This document shows positions 32,601 through 41,318 of a stretch of DNA of 64,000 nt, piece after piece. This DNA comes from Nothopassalora personata. Lineage: Eukaryota; Ascomycota; Dothideomycetes; Mycosphaerellales; Mycosphaerellaceae. A program made the translations under genes and the position numbers. The stretch covers positions 1,922,001 through 1,986,000 of the forward strand of contig CM066290.1 in assembly GCA_033816765.1 (NCBI GenBank). Reading direction: 5' to 3'. A model generated the notes under the pieces. It was not told the origin of the DNA and did no database searches. It saw nothing but the letters and a program-made list of their open reading frames with translations. How positions within the stretch are numbered: position 1 is the stretch's first letter; each line of letters starts with the position of its first letter.

Positions 32601-33051
32601 GGCAGGACTTGGTAATAACCAAGACCACCTTGCGAAGGACGGCTACGACCAGGCGAAGCCCGAAACGGACAACGCGGGCCACGAGCACTTGCGCCAGAAT
32701 CCAAGCGGAGAGGTTGGCCTCATGGCTCGTATCAAGCGCTACTTCAACCCCGAGGCTGCTGCTGTGTATGCCGTCCAACAAGTCTCGCCCCATCTGAGCA
32801 CTCCAGTTCGAGCTTACACGCAGAAGGAGCACGATGAGGCATACCTTCACCCTGCTATTATTTCCGAATGCCCAATCATCTGGATCGCAAGAGACAAGTA
32901 CGGTATTTCGAGGCAGGAGATTGCTGCTTCTCGGGAAGACGGTTACACGATGACTGATGAGGGTGCTGAGTTCAACGGGAAAGGCAAGATTGAGTGGAAG
33001 AACGATGATCCAAAGAATGCGCCCATCTGGAAAGATGAGCCAGTGTATTAA
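29669..33051 (+). CDS. CSC1/OSCA/TMEM63-type stress-gated cation channel
   Basis: Seven exons: 29669-29716, 29772-30620, 30768-31034, 31157-31531, 31694-31835, 31959-32129 and 32180-33051, giving 907 residues in phase. Exon 1 encodes MDTAGHMAMRLVARQS; its 55-nt intron has a CATACTGAC branch site. The architecture is that of the DUF221 superfamily. An N-terminal membrane segment (LVPVGLLSAVIFLLFLIF) is followed by further N-terminal helices (WLRFFKMMTVMCLVGCFI) and a cytosolic PHM7-type domain (TLLFTNVPEAARNEEHIR). Then comes a large multi-helix pore region (VWFLCIFWTIPVAVIGAIS, INSIPPVVRGVVTGLLPVI, ALSYSCISPLILGFATVGFF), and finally a soluble tail with YLHPAIISECPIIWIARD. Family members are hyperosmolality- or mechanically gated Ca2+-permeable channels in plasma or internal membranes. 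Introns 2, 3 and 4 are introner family B and intron 5 is family A. Confidence 0.93.
30621..30767 (+). repeat. Introner-like element, family B (CSC1 intron 2)
   Basis: A 147-nt intron, GTACGC to TTGGCAG. It shares GGCCTAGACAGCAGCGGAGC, ATTCGAGACA, ACGACGCGCCTCGCTC and CGTGCTTGTCGAGTATAGCT with the other family B copies. It is closest to the fasciclin copy at 16904-17061. Confidence 0.9.
31035..31156 (+). repeat. Introner-like element, family B (CSC1 intron 3)
   Basis: A 122-nt intron, GTAAGG to CCGGCAG. It carries GCAGCGGCGGAGCATTCGAG, CGCACGACGCGCCTCGCTCC and GTGCTTGTCGAGTATAGCTA in the same order as intron 2; the 5' end is shorter. Confidence 0.9.
31532..31693 (+). repeat. Introner-like element, family B (CSC1 intron 4)
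   Basis: A 162-nt intron, GTACGA to ATGGCAG. It carries CGGTGGCCTAGACAGG, GCATTCGATACA, GATGCGCCTCCCTCC and TACGTGCTTGTCAAGTATAA. It is the most diverged of the three copies in this gene. Confidence 0.88.
31836..31958 (+). repeat. Introner-like element, family A (CSC1 intron 5)
   Basis: A 123-nt intron, GTGAGT to CTTTAG. It contains CAGAACGCTCATGGCTTCTG, GCGACATCTGAGA, GAGACACC and a terminal CTAACCTACCTTACCTTT tract, matching both aminotransferase introns at 14417 and 15136. Confidence 0.88.
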
Positions 33052-33301
33052 AGCAGTGTAGTAATGCAGGCTTAATGTGATTTGTGTAATGCAAGAATGC
33101 CAGCTTGACGGGCATTCGTGAGGGACAAGACGAGACAACCGCCTGCAATAAGAACATGTTTTAGTACACGTGATCTTGCGCTCTAGCGCGATCTTGCACT
33201 AGCACGCAAATTTGCTTTGTCGAGCTTCTGCCTCTTTTTACACTTCAACGTCTCGCGCACCTCGCTGGCTCTTTCGAGCTCGCCATGCACGACCTGCCGC
33301 C

Positions 33302-33901
33302 ATGAACTCGAGACCGTCAGCGTCCTCGCGGCGCACAACCACAGAACCTGTCCCCAAGCCGCCATGCAACATCCACTCGCTCGTTGTCATCGCTGAAAAA
33401 GTGCAGATGACGGGCACGCACTCTGTCGAGATTGGCGAGAACACGATCCTGCATCCCTACGCGAAGATCAAGGCTGAAGGCGGCAAGATCACCATTGGAA
33501 AAAGCTGCATCATCTGCGAGGAAGCTGTTATCGGCTTCGCCGGGCCACGCTCAGTCGAAGGCACTGAAGGAATTCCCGTTGTCGTCGGCAATGGTGTCTC
33601 AATCGAGGCGAATGCTGTGGTCGAGGCACGAAGCATTGGTGATGGTACTGTCATCGAGGTCGGCGCCAAGATTGGTCGAGGTGCGCAAATTGGCAAGTTC
33701 TGCAAGATCACGCCGCTGAGTGTCATTTTACCTGGTGAAGAGCTTGCGGATTACACAGTCGTGTTTGGAAACAATCAGCGACGGGTGGATAAGACTATAG
33801 CTGAGAACCAAGAGATACAAGCGGCGAAGTGGAAGGGACATGTCATGCATCTTGAGCTATTGAAGACATTGATCCCAGACGCTTCGGCCAAGTGGCATTG
33901 A
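33302..33901 (+). CDS. Dynactin subunit 6 (p27), left-handed beta-helix protein
   Basis: Single exon of 199 residues from the ATG at 33302. Imperfect hexapeptide repeats (VEIGENTILHPYAKIKAEGG, ITIGKSCIICEEAVIG, VVVGNGVSIEANAVVEARS, TVIEVGAKIGRGAQIG) form a left-handed beta-helix like that of bacterial hexapeptide transferases. The end, DYTVVFGNNQRRVDKT followed by HLELLKTLIP, corresponds to the p27/DCTN6 C-terminus, where a helix packs on the coil. In the dynactin complex p25 and p27 cap the pointed end of the Arp1 filament and help dynein bind endosomal cargo, which in filamentous fungi supports long-range transport in hyphae. The first ~20 residues are basic and disordered. p25 is the main alternative but lacks this RRV tail. 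Confidence 0.9.
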   Translation: MNSRPSASSRRTTTEPVPKPPCNIHSLVVIAEKVQMTGTHSVEIGENTILHPYAKIKAEGGKITIGKSCIICEEAVIGFAGPRSVEGTEGIPVVVGNGVSIEANAVVEARSIGDGTVIEVGAKIGRGAQIGKFCKITPLSVILPGEELADYTVVFGNNQRRVDKTIAENQEIQAAKWKGHVMHLELLKTLIPDASAKWH

Positions 33902-34352
33902 GACCAACATCAACATTATCAGTGCACCACACGATCGAAGAAATCTCGAATGCAGCATCACAGGTCGCAGCGGCATAGCTGCTGCCAGATGATGAGGTGG
34001 CGATGATTGGGCGAACATAAGGCGTAGAGCTCGAGGTACGTCTTACTCTTCACTTCATCCGTTTCCCTTCCCATATGATGAGACATACAGCTGGCACCAG
34101 TCTGAGAAGACTTGTACTCTTTTGCTGCGGAATAGCTTTGCACGAGTGTAAACACTCTAAGTCTGACTCATGTTCCTTCACCATTCTCGCCAGAACAAAC
34201 AGGGAAGGAGCATGCGCTGATACATGCGCACAGAATCACTACCTAATCATGTCGCCGCTTGGCCTAGCAATAACTCGACCGGATATATTCAGCTCCATCC
34301 ATAGGCAGTCAGCACATACCTCATGACCATCTGCATATTCGGTCGCGCGTTG
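33902..34352. other. Spacer between dynactin p27 and an F-box-like gene
   Basis: This 450-bp region is a convergent 3' spacer between the plus-strand p27 stop and the minus-strand stop at 34353. I see no supported gene, repeat or RNA. Confidence 0.45.
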
Positions 34353-35195
34353 TCATGCTTTCCTGTACAGCGCCATACCCCAATCGAACCCGTATCTGTT
34401 CCAATACTCAGGTATTCCTGTTCCATCCTCACCGGCCGGGCTCCAGTGTAGCACTTCCCCATTGCAACTCAGATGAATCTCATCGACGAAACCCTTCAAG
34501 ACGCCGGTGCGCACAATTTGACCCACAATACTGCCAAGAGCATACAGCGTCGTCCTCGGATCAGTATCGCGCTCTGATAATCCATATGATGCGTGCTCGT
34601 CCTCCTCACCCGAGAAATCTCGTTTCACCACGATCACCCGAAGCTCCTTCAAATGAGTTGCCTTGGGTAGCAAGCGCTCCGAATCGAAGCGTGGACCACA
34701 GTGCACAAAGTGATTTAACGTCTGATACAACCCAGAAGTTATCCCATGTGGCCCACCAACCCCCCAGGCCTGGAACCCGCGACTCGCATTATAGTATGCT
34801 TCCAGACACCCTGCCTGGCTAGGTGAGCAGGGTATGCGACGCCATGTTGTCGCGCCAAGGGTCATCCCTCCTCGCGTCGCTTCGAGATCGAGAGTGTATG
34901 TGCCATTACCGTGCTGTTCTAGAAAAGAAGGCTCTTGCATCAGTGCGCGGAGCTCCAATGCGGTCGTTTTACAGGTCCGCATCAAGTTCACCCAGGGAAT
35001 GATCAGAGGTTGGTCGTGGTTGAGATCGGGTACGCTCTTGAAGCCTTGCTCGGCGGTATGTGTGTCGCGCCATTGCCGCAGGACCGTGTGCTGTAGATCG
35101 AGGTCGAAGACGTGTTGATAGATTTGGAGGCGGAGTTCGCGGGGAAGGCCGAGGAGGCTGGCTTGTTTCGGTGGTGAAGAGGATGTCTCTGCCAT
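34353..35195 (-). CDS. F-box-like (2EXR) domain protein
   Basis: Single exon of 280 residues from the ATG at 35195 (MAETSSSPPKQ). LLGLPRELRLQIYQHVF near the N-terminus is the fungal F-box-like/2EXR start motif, and PWVNLMRTCKTTALELRALM is the second conserved helix (x-x-CxxxxxE). The rest is a mixed fold with charged strands (LKELRVIVVKRDF) and several Trp residues. It is probably an adaptor of unknown partner. It is a different subfamily from the F-box-like protein at 24873, which has TPR-like repeats. The frame extends upstream of 35195, but with no other ATG. Confidence 0.75.
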   Translation of the reverse strand: MAETSSSPPKQASLLGLPRELRLQIYQHVFDLDLQHTVLRQWRDTHTAEQGFKSVPDLNHDQPLIIPWVNLMRTCKTTALELRALMQEPSFLEQHGNGTYTLDLEATRGGMTLGATTWRRIPCSPSQAGCLEAYYNASRGFQAWGVGGPHGITSGLYQTLNHFVHCGPRFDSERLLPKATHLKELRVIVVKRDFSGEEDEHASYGLSERDTDPRTTLYALGSIVGQIVRTGVLKGFVDEIHLSCNGEVLHWSPAGEDGTGIPEYWNRYGFDWGMALYRKA

Positions 35196-35497
35196 TCTGC
35201 GTCGCGGGCTCCGAGGGACGAAAACGATGCTATGCGCGGTGGCAGTACTGGTGGCCACATGGTGATATCAGCGCGAGAGACTATGGCGAGGTACAGCGAG
35301 CACTGTCAGTACATGACCTCATTCATGGGTGGGGCAATACCATGCACGCAGCTTATATATGTACCCGGTACTCATGTAGATCAAGGCACCGCCTGCTGTG
35401 AGACTAAACTGTTGGCGTTTGTGGTTTGCAGCGGACAGCATCATCGATTGGTGCAAGTATCTTCACAAATTGTACACAATCATTCGTCATTCCAGCA

Positions 35498-35722
35498 ATG
35501 GCTAGCAAAGACAGCTCGACGGCACGTACAGACGCGGAGAAAACGATACGCGATGCAGCCGTGGATGCTCTGCGAAATGGTCAAGATGCCGATAATCCAA
35601 CGATCCCAAGCTCAGCTGTTGATGCTGTGATGAAAGATCTTGGGCAAGCTGATGGGACGACAGATGTTGCGCATGGAAAGGATGGCGAGGAAAGGAAGGT
35701 CGTGAATGAGAGGCGCGATTGA
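35498..35722 (+). CDS. Small hydrophilic protein, unknown function
   Basis: A 74-residue open frame from MASKDSSTARTDAEKTIRD to KVVNERRD. It is very charged, with no hydrophobic core, and looks disordered or helical. The ATG lies about 300 bp from the divergent start of the F-box-like gene, so the two may share a promoter region. No intron is seen. It could be a short real gene or the first exon of a longer one running into 35730-35930. Confidence 0.4.
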   Translation: MASKDSSTARTDAEKTIRDAAVDALRNGQDADNPTIPSSAVDAVMKDLGQADGTTDVAHGKDGEERKVVNERRD

Positions 35723-36261
35723 TACCATCACTGCCGAGGAGAGGATGGCCGTCTCATGCTCTGTGGTATCGCCAGCACTATCCACCAGGAGGTGTGCTTG
35801 CGGATGGCAAGGCTGGTGATCGGCTGGGTTATGTCGGCATGCCCGTAATGGAGGCGCGAGTCTGGCCGTGGATGGACGGATCACCTTGAAGAAGGACGTG
35901 GAGAAAGATTGCTTGAGCGAAGCAGCATGTGAATGACGTCTACTTTCAACAGCGCTTCACTTGACCGTCTCGGCTGTTGAGGCGTTCGAGATTCCGTGGG
36001 TCGCACACCGCTGTCCGTTAGGCTTGGCAATCTGCTGCCTACTAGTCTGGCAGGAATAAAACGTGGAAGATGGCTTCACTTCCGATATGCCGTCATGCGA
36101 CAAAGACCGTGAACGTTTCCTGTTCCTCGATCGTCCGTCGTCGCAAGGGTCCACCCCTCCGCCGAGCCACAACTCAATCCCTGCTAGCGCCAGCAGTCGG
36201 TGTGGCCCCCACCAAGTGACGAGAGCAACAAGCAGGCGCGGCCCAGGCACAAGCACTTAAA
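35723..36261. other. Upstream region of the HAD gene
   Basis: About 540 bp without a supported gene. Its right side leads into the cytosine/adenine-rich leader of the HAD phosphatase gene. Open minus-strand frames here are short and show no domain. Confidence 0.4.
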
Positions 36262-36375
36262 TAATTTCCACTCAACCAACCTTCCTTCCTTCAACACCAC
36301 ACACTACTTCCAACACCACCTACAACCACACTCCACCACTCAAACACCACCCACATCAACACAAACACATTCACC
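36262..36375 (+). promoter_or_regulatory. C/A-rich leader before the HAD gene
   Basis: The 110 bp just before the ATG are almost free of G and consist of CAACC, CTTCC, CACCAC and CAAACAC units, ending CACATTCACC|ATG. Such purine-poor C/A/T leaders are typical of 5' UTRs of strongly expressed filamentous ascomycete genes. The C-ending codon preference of the coding region supports high expression. Confidence 0.55.
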
Positions 36376-37234
36376 ATGGGCAAGGTAAGTGTCTACCGCC
36401 GACAAGCTCAGCGCCATGGTCGATGCACCCATTGCGTCTTCTCACACGGTCGTGGAGCTACCTCAGTGGCAGCACTAGCTAAAACAGCCACCACAGGTCA
36501 AGTACATCCTCCTCGACTGCGACAACACCCTCTGCCTCTCGGAGCGTCTCGCCTTCGAGGCCTGCGCCGACCTCACCAATGAAGTCCTGGAGAAGTATGG
36601 TATTGATGCCCGCTACACCACCGACTCGCTCCTCGAGGACTTCGTTGGCAACAACTTCCGTAACATGCTCATCGGCCTTCAGAAGAAGCACAACTTCTCC
36701 ATGACCGACAAGGACGTCGACGAGTACGTGGACATGGAGCTTGGTCGTGTCACTGCCAAGCTGTCCGAAAAGTGCAAGGAGTGCCCTGGCGTCACTGAGC
36801 AGCTCGAGTGGGCCCAGGCTCAAGGCTACCCATTGTCCGTTGTCTCAACCTCAGCCAAGCCACGTGTCGTCGCCTCACTCCAGAAGACTGGCCTCATGCG
36901 CTTCTTCGAGGACAAGCACGTCTACTCCGCTGCCACCTCAATGGACAAGCCATCATCCAAGCCCGACCCAAAGATATACCTCTACGCTTGCGAGCAACTC
37001 GGTGTCAAGCCTGAGGAGTGCCTCACTGTCGAGGACTCCAAGTCTGGTGCCACCGCCGCCATGCGCGCGGGCATCCCACTCATCGGCTACGTCGGTGTCT
37101 ACGGCCTCGAGGAGGGCAAGGAGAAGGAGGAGCAGATGGCCAAGACCCTCACTGAGGTCACCAAGGCCGACGTGATCATGTACGACTGGAAGGAGTTCCC
37201 AGAGTGCGTGAAGAAGATTGAGGAGAAGCATTAA
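36376..37234 (+). CDS. HAD-superfamily phosphatase
   Basis: Two exons, 36376-36384 and 36497-37234, give 248 residues. Exon 1 codes only Met-Gly-Lys before a GTAAGT donor. HAD motif I is YILLDCDNTLCLSE (nucleophile Asp10, acid/base Asp12), motif II is VVSTSAKPRV, motif III includes SSKPDPKIYLYA and motif IV is CLTVEDSKSGATAAMRAG. An alpha-helical C1 cap (residues 20-90) lies between motifs I and II. This is the beta-phosphoglucomutase/phosphatase type (as in DOG, GPP and 6-phosphogluconate phosphatase), and it probably hydrolyses a small sugar phosphate. The exact substrate is unknown. Strong bias to C-ending codons and the C/A-rich leader suggest high expression. Confidence 0.9.
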
Positions 37235-38060
37235 GCAGCCCGTGATTGCTTCCCAGCGATACGACATGACACGAGTAACGACATGATGCATCGGCAGAGT
37301 TGCCACTTCTGGTCTGCAATCGAGCGACGGGCTTGAAGCAAAATAGACTTCAGACAATGAGATACCAAATGAAACGAGCCAGGAGCTCTACTGTACAAAG
37401 ACTCTTTCACTCCATTCCATCGTCGGCGTTTGCTTACTATTCCCACATATGCTAATGTTGACTTAGGATGAAGTCGGGATCACGGTAGTACCACGGGAGA
37501 CGCAAAATAGGAAGACACGGACATGGCCCACCATGACGAATTCTGCTACAGTATATCGATCGGTGTTCCCAGTGGATATGTCCTGATCGTTCGCATGATC
37601 CCACGAGGCAGAACGTCAGTCTCCATAGCACGGGTACGACGCCGTTCGACTCCACAACGACGACATATAAGTGGTTCGTCGAGACTAGCGACGTCCTATG
37701 TGTGCCAAGAAGCTTTGCTCATTGCATGCTGCCAAGATATTCTAGCGTGAAGGTCAGCGACAGAAAGTCAGCACGACGTCGTTGCTGAGCGAGTCGATGG
37801 CGGCCGTGGTCCGCGCGTGACAAGTTAGATCCCTCGGCCAGCAGTAAGGAGGTACCGTGCAGTACGTACACTGGGAAACTATCCCCTGACTATTACAGCT
37901 ACAGCTACAGCTACAGCTACAGCTGCACCATTTCACAGCAACATCTAGCAAGGGAAACTGGTGCCATGACTCTCCGATCCCTCACCCACCCGCTACCAAA
38001 CGGCGCCATCCCACCTCAATCTCGTCTGTCGATATATATATCTCCCGCATCTCCCGTCCC
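37235..38060. other. Spacer with a short microsatellite
   Basis: About 825 bp between convergent 3' ends of the HAD gene and the LEA-like gene. It contains a hexanucleotide repeat at 37895-37924. No supported gene. Confidence 0.45.
37895..37924 (+). repeat. (ACAGCT)5 microsatellite
   Basis: Five perfect tandem copies of ACAGCT. The unit contains the palindrome AGCT. Confidence 0.9.
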
Positions 38061-39173
38061 CTACTGCAAATTCTCCTCCACCCTCTTCGCGGCCTCCTTC
38101 AACCCCTTCTCAGTCGCATCTCCTCCACTCACCAGCGTCTCGCCCACATACTTGGCACTCCCCGCAACACTCTCGTTCTGCACATCCTGCAATTGCTCGC
38201 CGGCGTACCTTGCTCCCCCGCCAATTGTTTCTCCCGCGTAGTTGAGGCCGGCAGCGATGTATGAACCGGCGGTTCCCAGGGCGCTGCTGGCGCCCTGCTG
38301 CGTGCTGTCGGCGGCTTTGTTGGCTTGTGATTGGGCCTGGGAGGCGAGGTCGGAGGCTTGTCGTTGGGCTGTGCCTGCTGCTGAGCTTGCGGCTTCTGAG
38401 GCTTGAGATGCGAGATCAGAAGCTTGTCGCTGGGCTATACCTGCTGCTGAGCCTGCAGCTTCTGATGCTTGGGAGGCGAGGTTGGTGCCTTGCTTTTGAG
38501 CTTGGGAGGCGAGGTCAGAGGCCTGTTGTTGAGCCGTATCGGCTGCTGAGCCTGCAGCTTCTGATGCTTGAGATGCGAGATTGTTGCCTTGCTTTTGAGC
38601 TTGGGAGGCAATGTCAGAGGCTTGTCGCTGGGCTGTACCTGCTGCTGAGCCCGCAGCTTCTGATGCTTGGGAGGCGAGGCTGTTGCCTTGCTTTTGAGCT
38701 TGGGACGAGAGGTCAGAGGCTTGTCGCTGGGCTGTACCTGCTGCTGAGCTCGCACCTTCTGATGCCTGAGATGCGAGATTGTTTCCTTGCTGTTGGACTT
38801 GAGAGGCGAGATCGGAAGCTTGTCGCTGGGCTGTACCTGCTGCTGAGCCCGCGGATTCTGAAGTTTGAGAAGCGAGTTTAGAGGCCTGGTTTTGAGCTTG
38901 AGACGCAAGGTCTGAGGCTTGCTCTTGGACTGTGCCTGCTGCTTCTGAAGCTTGCTCTTGAGCTGTACTGGCGGCGGCGGACGCCTGCTTTGAGGCGGTG
39001 TTGGCGGTGTCTTCAGGTTGATTTGCGAGGGAGTTTGTGTCCTTCTGGACTGTCGAGGTAGAGGTGGAGGTCGTGGACGAGGATGTCTCTAGCGCATGAC
39101 CTCTGGCCATAGCCTCGTCGGCGAGTTTCTTGGCCCCTTCGTGGATTTCGCCGGTCGTGTTGTAGTCTGCCAT
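38061..39173 (-). CDS. LEA-like repeat protein built of 33-residue units
   Basis: Single exon, 370 residues (MADYNTTGEIHEGAKKLADE). Residues 85-249 are five complete 33-residue repeats of the type QASDLASQAQKQGNNLASQ plus ASEAAGSAAGTAQR, followed by one 22-residue unit. Each unit equals three 11-mers, the period of group 3 LEA proteins and other amphipathic-helix proteins. Composition is dominated by A, S, Q and G; there is no signal peptide or membrane segment. The tail (GSYIAAGLNYAGETIGGGAR, YAGEQLQDVQ) resembles CsbD/LEA-like stress proteins. Such proteins coat membranes or protect proteins during drying and heat; a stress role here is inferred. Length probably varies between strains because the repeats are nearly identical. 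Confidence 0.8.
   Translation of the reverse strand: MADYNTTGEIHEGAKKLADEAMARGHALETSSSTTSTSTSTVQKDTNSLANQPEDTANTASKQASAAASTAQEQASEAAGTVQEQASDLASQAQNQASKLASQTSESAGSAAGTAQRQASDLASQVQQQGNNLASQASEGASSAAGTAQRQASDLSSQAQKQGNSLASQASEAAGSAAGTAQRQASDIASQAQKQGNNLASQASEAAGSAADTAQQQASDLASQAQKQGTNLASQASEAAGSAAGIAQRQASDLASQASEAASSAAGTAQRQASDLASQAQSQANKAADSTQQGASSALGTAGSYIAAGLNYAGETIGGGARYAGEQLQDVQNESVAGSAKYVGETLVSGGDATEKGLKEAAKRVEENLQ
38361..38921 (-). repeat. 99-bp coding tandem repeat
   Basis: Five full 99-bp units and one 66-bp unit inside the LEA-like gene. The short unit lacks exactly 33 bp, one 11-mer, so the frame is kept. Units differ at scattered positions but share TCAGAGGCTTGTCGCTGGGC-type blocks on the plus strand. 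Confidence 0.88.
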
Positions 39174-39572
39174 TTTCAGGTTATTCTGTTAGGGTGTCCG
39201 CGTATGTAGTACTGGCTGAAGTAAAGGTGTGCTGCAAGTATCTTGTCCAAAAGCTGAAATAGGAAGTTGCGATTCCTGAGAGCAAGCGTGTTTATATACC
39301 ACCAACGACTGCGGCACAGAGTCAACACGAACGAGCCACGTACCAGATAGTCATTCTTTTGGTGACGTAAGGTCTGTGGGCGGGGCATATTGTGAAGAAT
39401 GCGACTTGGAAGTGAGTGGTTACGAAAGTGCGCCACGAAACAGGATTGTGAAAACTCTATTGTGAGCTGAATGCTATGCCTCCACTTGGGAATTGCTACC
39501 TAACGCCTTGCTGTGGTATTCTTGACTCTGTATGATTGGTTCTACAGATGTGTAGTGGCCGTCCGACCAAGC
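39174..39572. promoter_or_regulatory. LEA-like gene upstream region
   Basis: About 400 bp between the LEA-like start and the xylose reductase stop, both on the minus strand. It should hold the LEA-like promoter. No clear element is seen. Confidence 0.4.
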
Positions 39573-40639
39573 CTATGCAAAGATAGGAACCTGGATGCCG
39601 TACTGTCATAGACGTCAGCGAAATGTCCAATCTTGAGGCAAGGGTCAAGAATACATTGAGCGGATTGTTGAATCGGAGTCCTTGATCCAGGTCGCTGATC
39701 TGCTTGATCTCCTCGTCGCTGAGATCGAAGCTGCAGACGTCGAGATTTTGTGCCAGTCGTCCTTGGTCGTTGCTCTTGGGAATGACTGCAACGCCACGCT
39801 GGGTGGCCCATCGAAGGAGAACCTGCGCAGGAGTCTTGTTGTGCTTCTCTGAAATGCTCTTGACTGTGGAGTGATCAAACAAGAGCGGAGTATCCTTTGC
39901 CTGCTGCATGTTGAGCTCGAGGAATGACTGTGGGCCGAACGACGAGTAAGCGGTAACGGCAATCTTGCGGCTCTTGCAAAGTTCGAGGAGGTCTTGCTGG
40001 ACAAGATATGGGTGGTGCTCGATCTGAAGAGTCTGTGGCATGTGCTTGGCGTAGCGCTCAACATCCAGTACAAGTGAGCCGTTGTAGTTGCTGATGCCAA
40101 TTGACTTGATCAGACCCTCGTCGTACAGCTCTTCCATGGCGTGGTAGGTCTCCTGAAGAGGAGCCTTGCTGAGAGAAAGCTTGTCATTCTCGTCGAAGAA
40201 GCCTGGTGGGTATCGAACCGAGGGGTCGACATACTTGAGCGCAATCGGAAAGTGGATGATGAAGAGGTCGAAGTAGTCGATGCCCCAGTCCGCGAGCTGC
40301 TTTTTACAGATTGGCTTGACGCGCTCCTTGTCGTGGAAGCTGTTCCAAAGTTTGGACACGATGAAGAGCTCTTCACGCTTCACGAGACCATCCTTGATGG
40401 CCCTGGCAACGCCCTCGCCTGCCTCCTTCTCGTTGCCGTAATCGCAAGCACCGTCGAACAGGCGGTAGCCGGTCTTGATGGCGTTGTAGACTTGGTCGGC
40501 GCAGGTCTCCTTGGTGACCTTCCAGAGGCCGAAGCCTACTAGAGGCATCTATTCAACGTCAGACTCGTCGCAATACCCTTGAACAAAGCATTAATCTCAC
40601 CTCGCGACCATTGCTCAAAGTGACTGGAGGCGTAGACAT
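39573..40639 (-). CDS. xyl1: NAD(P)H-dependent D-xylose reductase (aldo/keto reductase)
   Basis: Three exons, 40639-40601, 40548-39655 and 39602-39573, give 320 residues, the usual length. The last exon adds only YGIQVPIFA and a stop; without its 52-nt intron the frame runs on into an unrelated tail. The catalytic tetrad is Asp45, Tyr50, Lys79 and His112 ([31 protein letters not shown]). [13 protein letters not shown] is the coenzyme-binding motif of xylose reductases, and GFGLWKV near the start is typical. The enzyme reduces D-xylose to xylitol, the first step of fungal pentose catabolism, and often also acts on L-arabinose. It should be cytosolic. No XDH or xylulokinase gene is nearby. Confidence 0.93.
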
Positions 40640-41318
40640 GGCGTCGTAATTTCGAGTAAATAATGCAGCAGGTCCTAAAGACAACGTTTAGCAACGCTAC
40701 CAACAATGCACCACAGAAGCAGCCCACCTTCTTATACCCTGCATGATCGACATGTGCGGCAAGCTAATACAGGGCCTCTGAGAACATTTTATTCAACCAC
40801 TTGCCGGCAAAATCGTCTTCGTGAACGCGTCCATTGCCCGTTATTGGCGTCGCGGGGCAAGGCACACCCCACCGACCGTGGCAAAATGCAACTCTGGAAG
40901 CCTCTCCACGCATTGCTCGCGGCTAAATTGGCGAAAATGGTAAATAACATTGGAAGCTTCTTGGCCACCGCTGCAGGTATTTAGTACGAGTGGCGTGCTG
41001 CGAACGTTGAGATGGCACCGGCAAGCGCTCTGCGCGCGCATGACATTTCTGGGTATCGAATTCACCACGTGGCAGGATGATCAGACATTAGACAGCCTCC
41101 GTACCTGATGCAAAAGCCCAACAGGCCAAAGGTGAAACGCTCATGATATGCTTATACAAGGTGCTGGAGTCTGAATGTTGCAAATGCAGTTCGATAGTCC
41201 CTGGGTACAGCTCAAGGCCGTGCCACCCAATGCCTTCTGAACGTCGAGACCGCTCGAGGACTGTGTCGCCAGACGGCATACTTCTGCCGCAGCGTTGCAG
41301 CTACCGCCCATATGTCCT
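40640..41318. promoter_or_regulatory. Upstream region of xylose reductase
   Basis: About 680 bp between the xyl1 start and the end of the Sec61 beta gene, both on the minus strand. It should contain the xyl1 promoter. I see no exact XlnR-type GGCTAAA site, although CGGCTAAATT occurs in the plus strand near 40919 and is worth checking. No gene is supported. Confidence 0.4.

Noticed and set aside
39496..39654. Read-through C-terminus of xylose reductase
   Set aside because: The 52-nt intron 39654-39603 restores the conserved ending YGIQVPIFA, so the longer tail is intronic sequence and 3' UTR.
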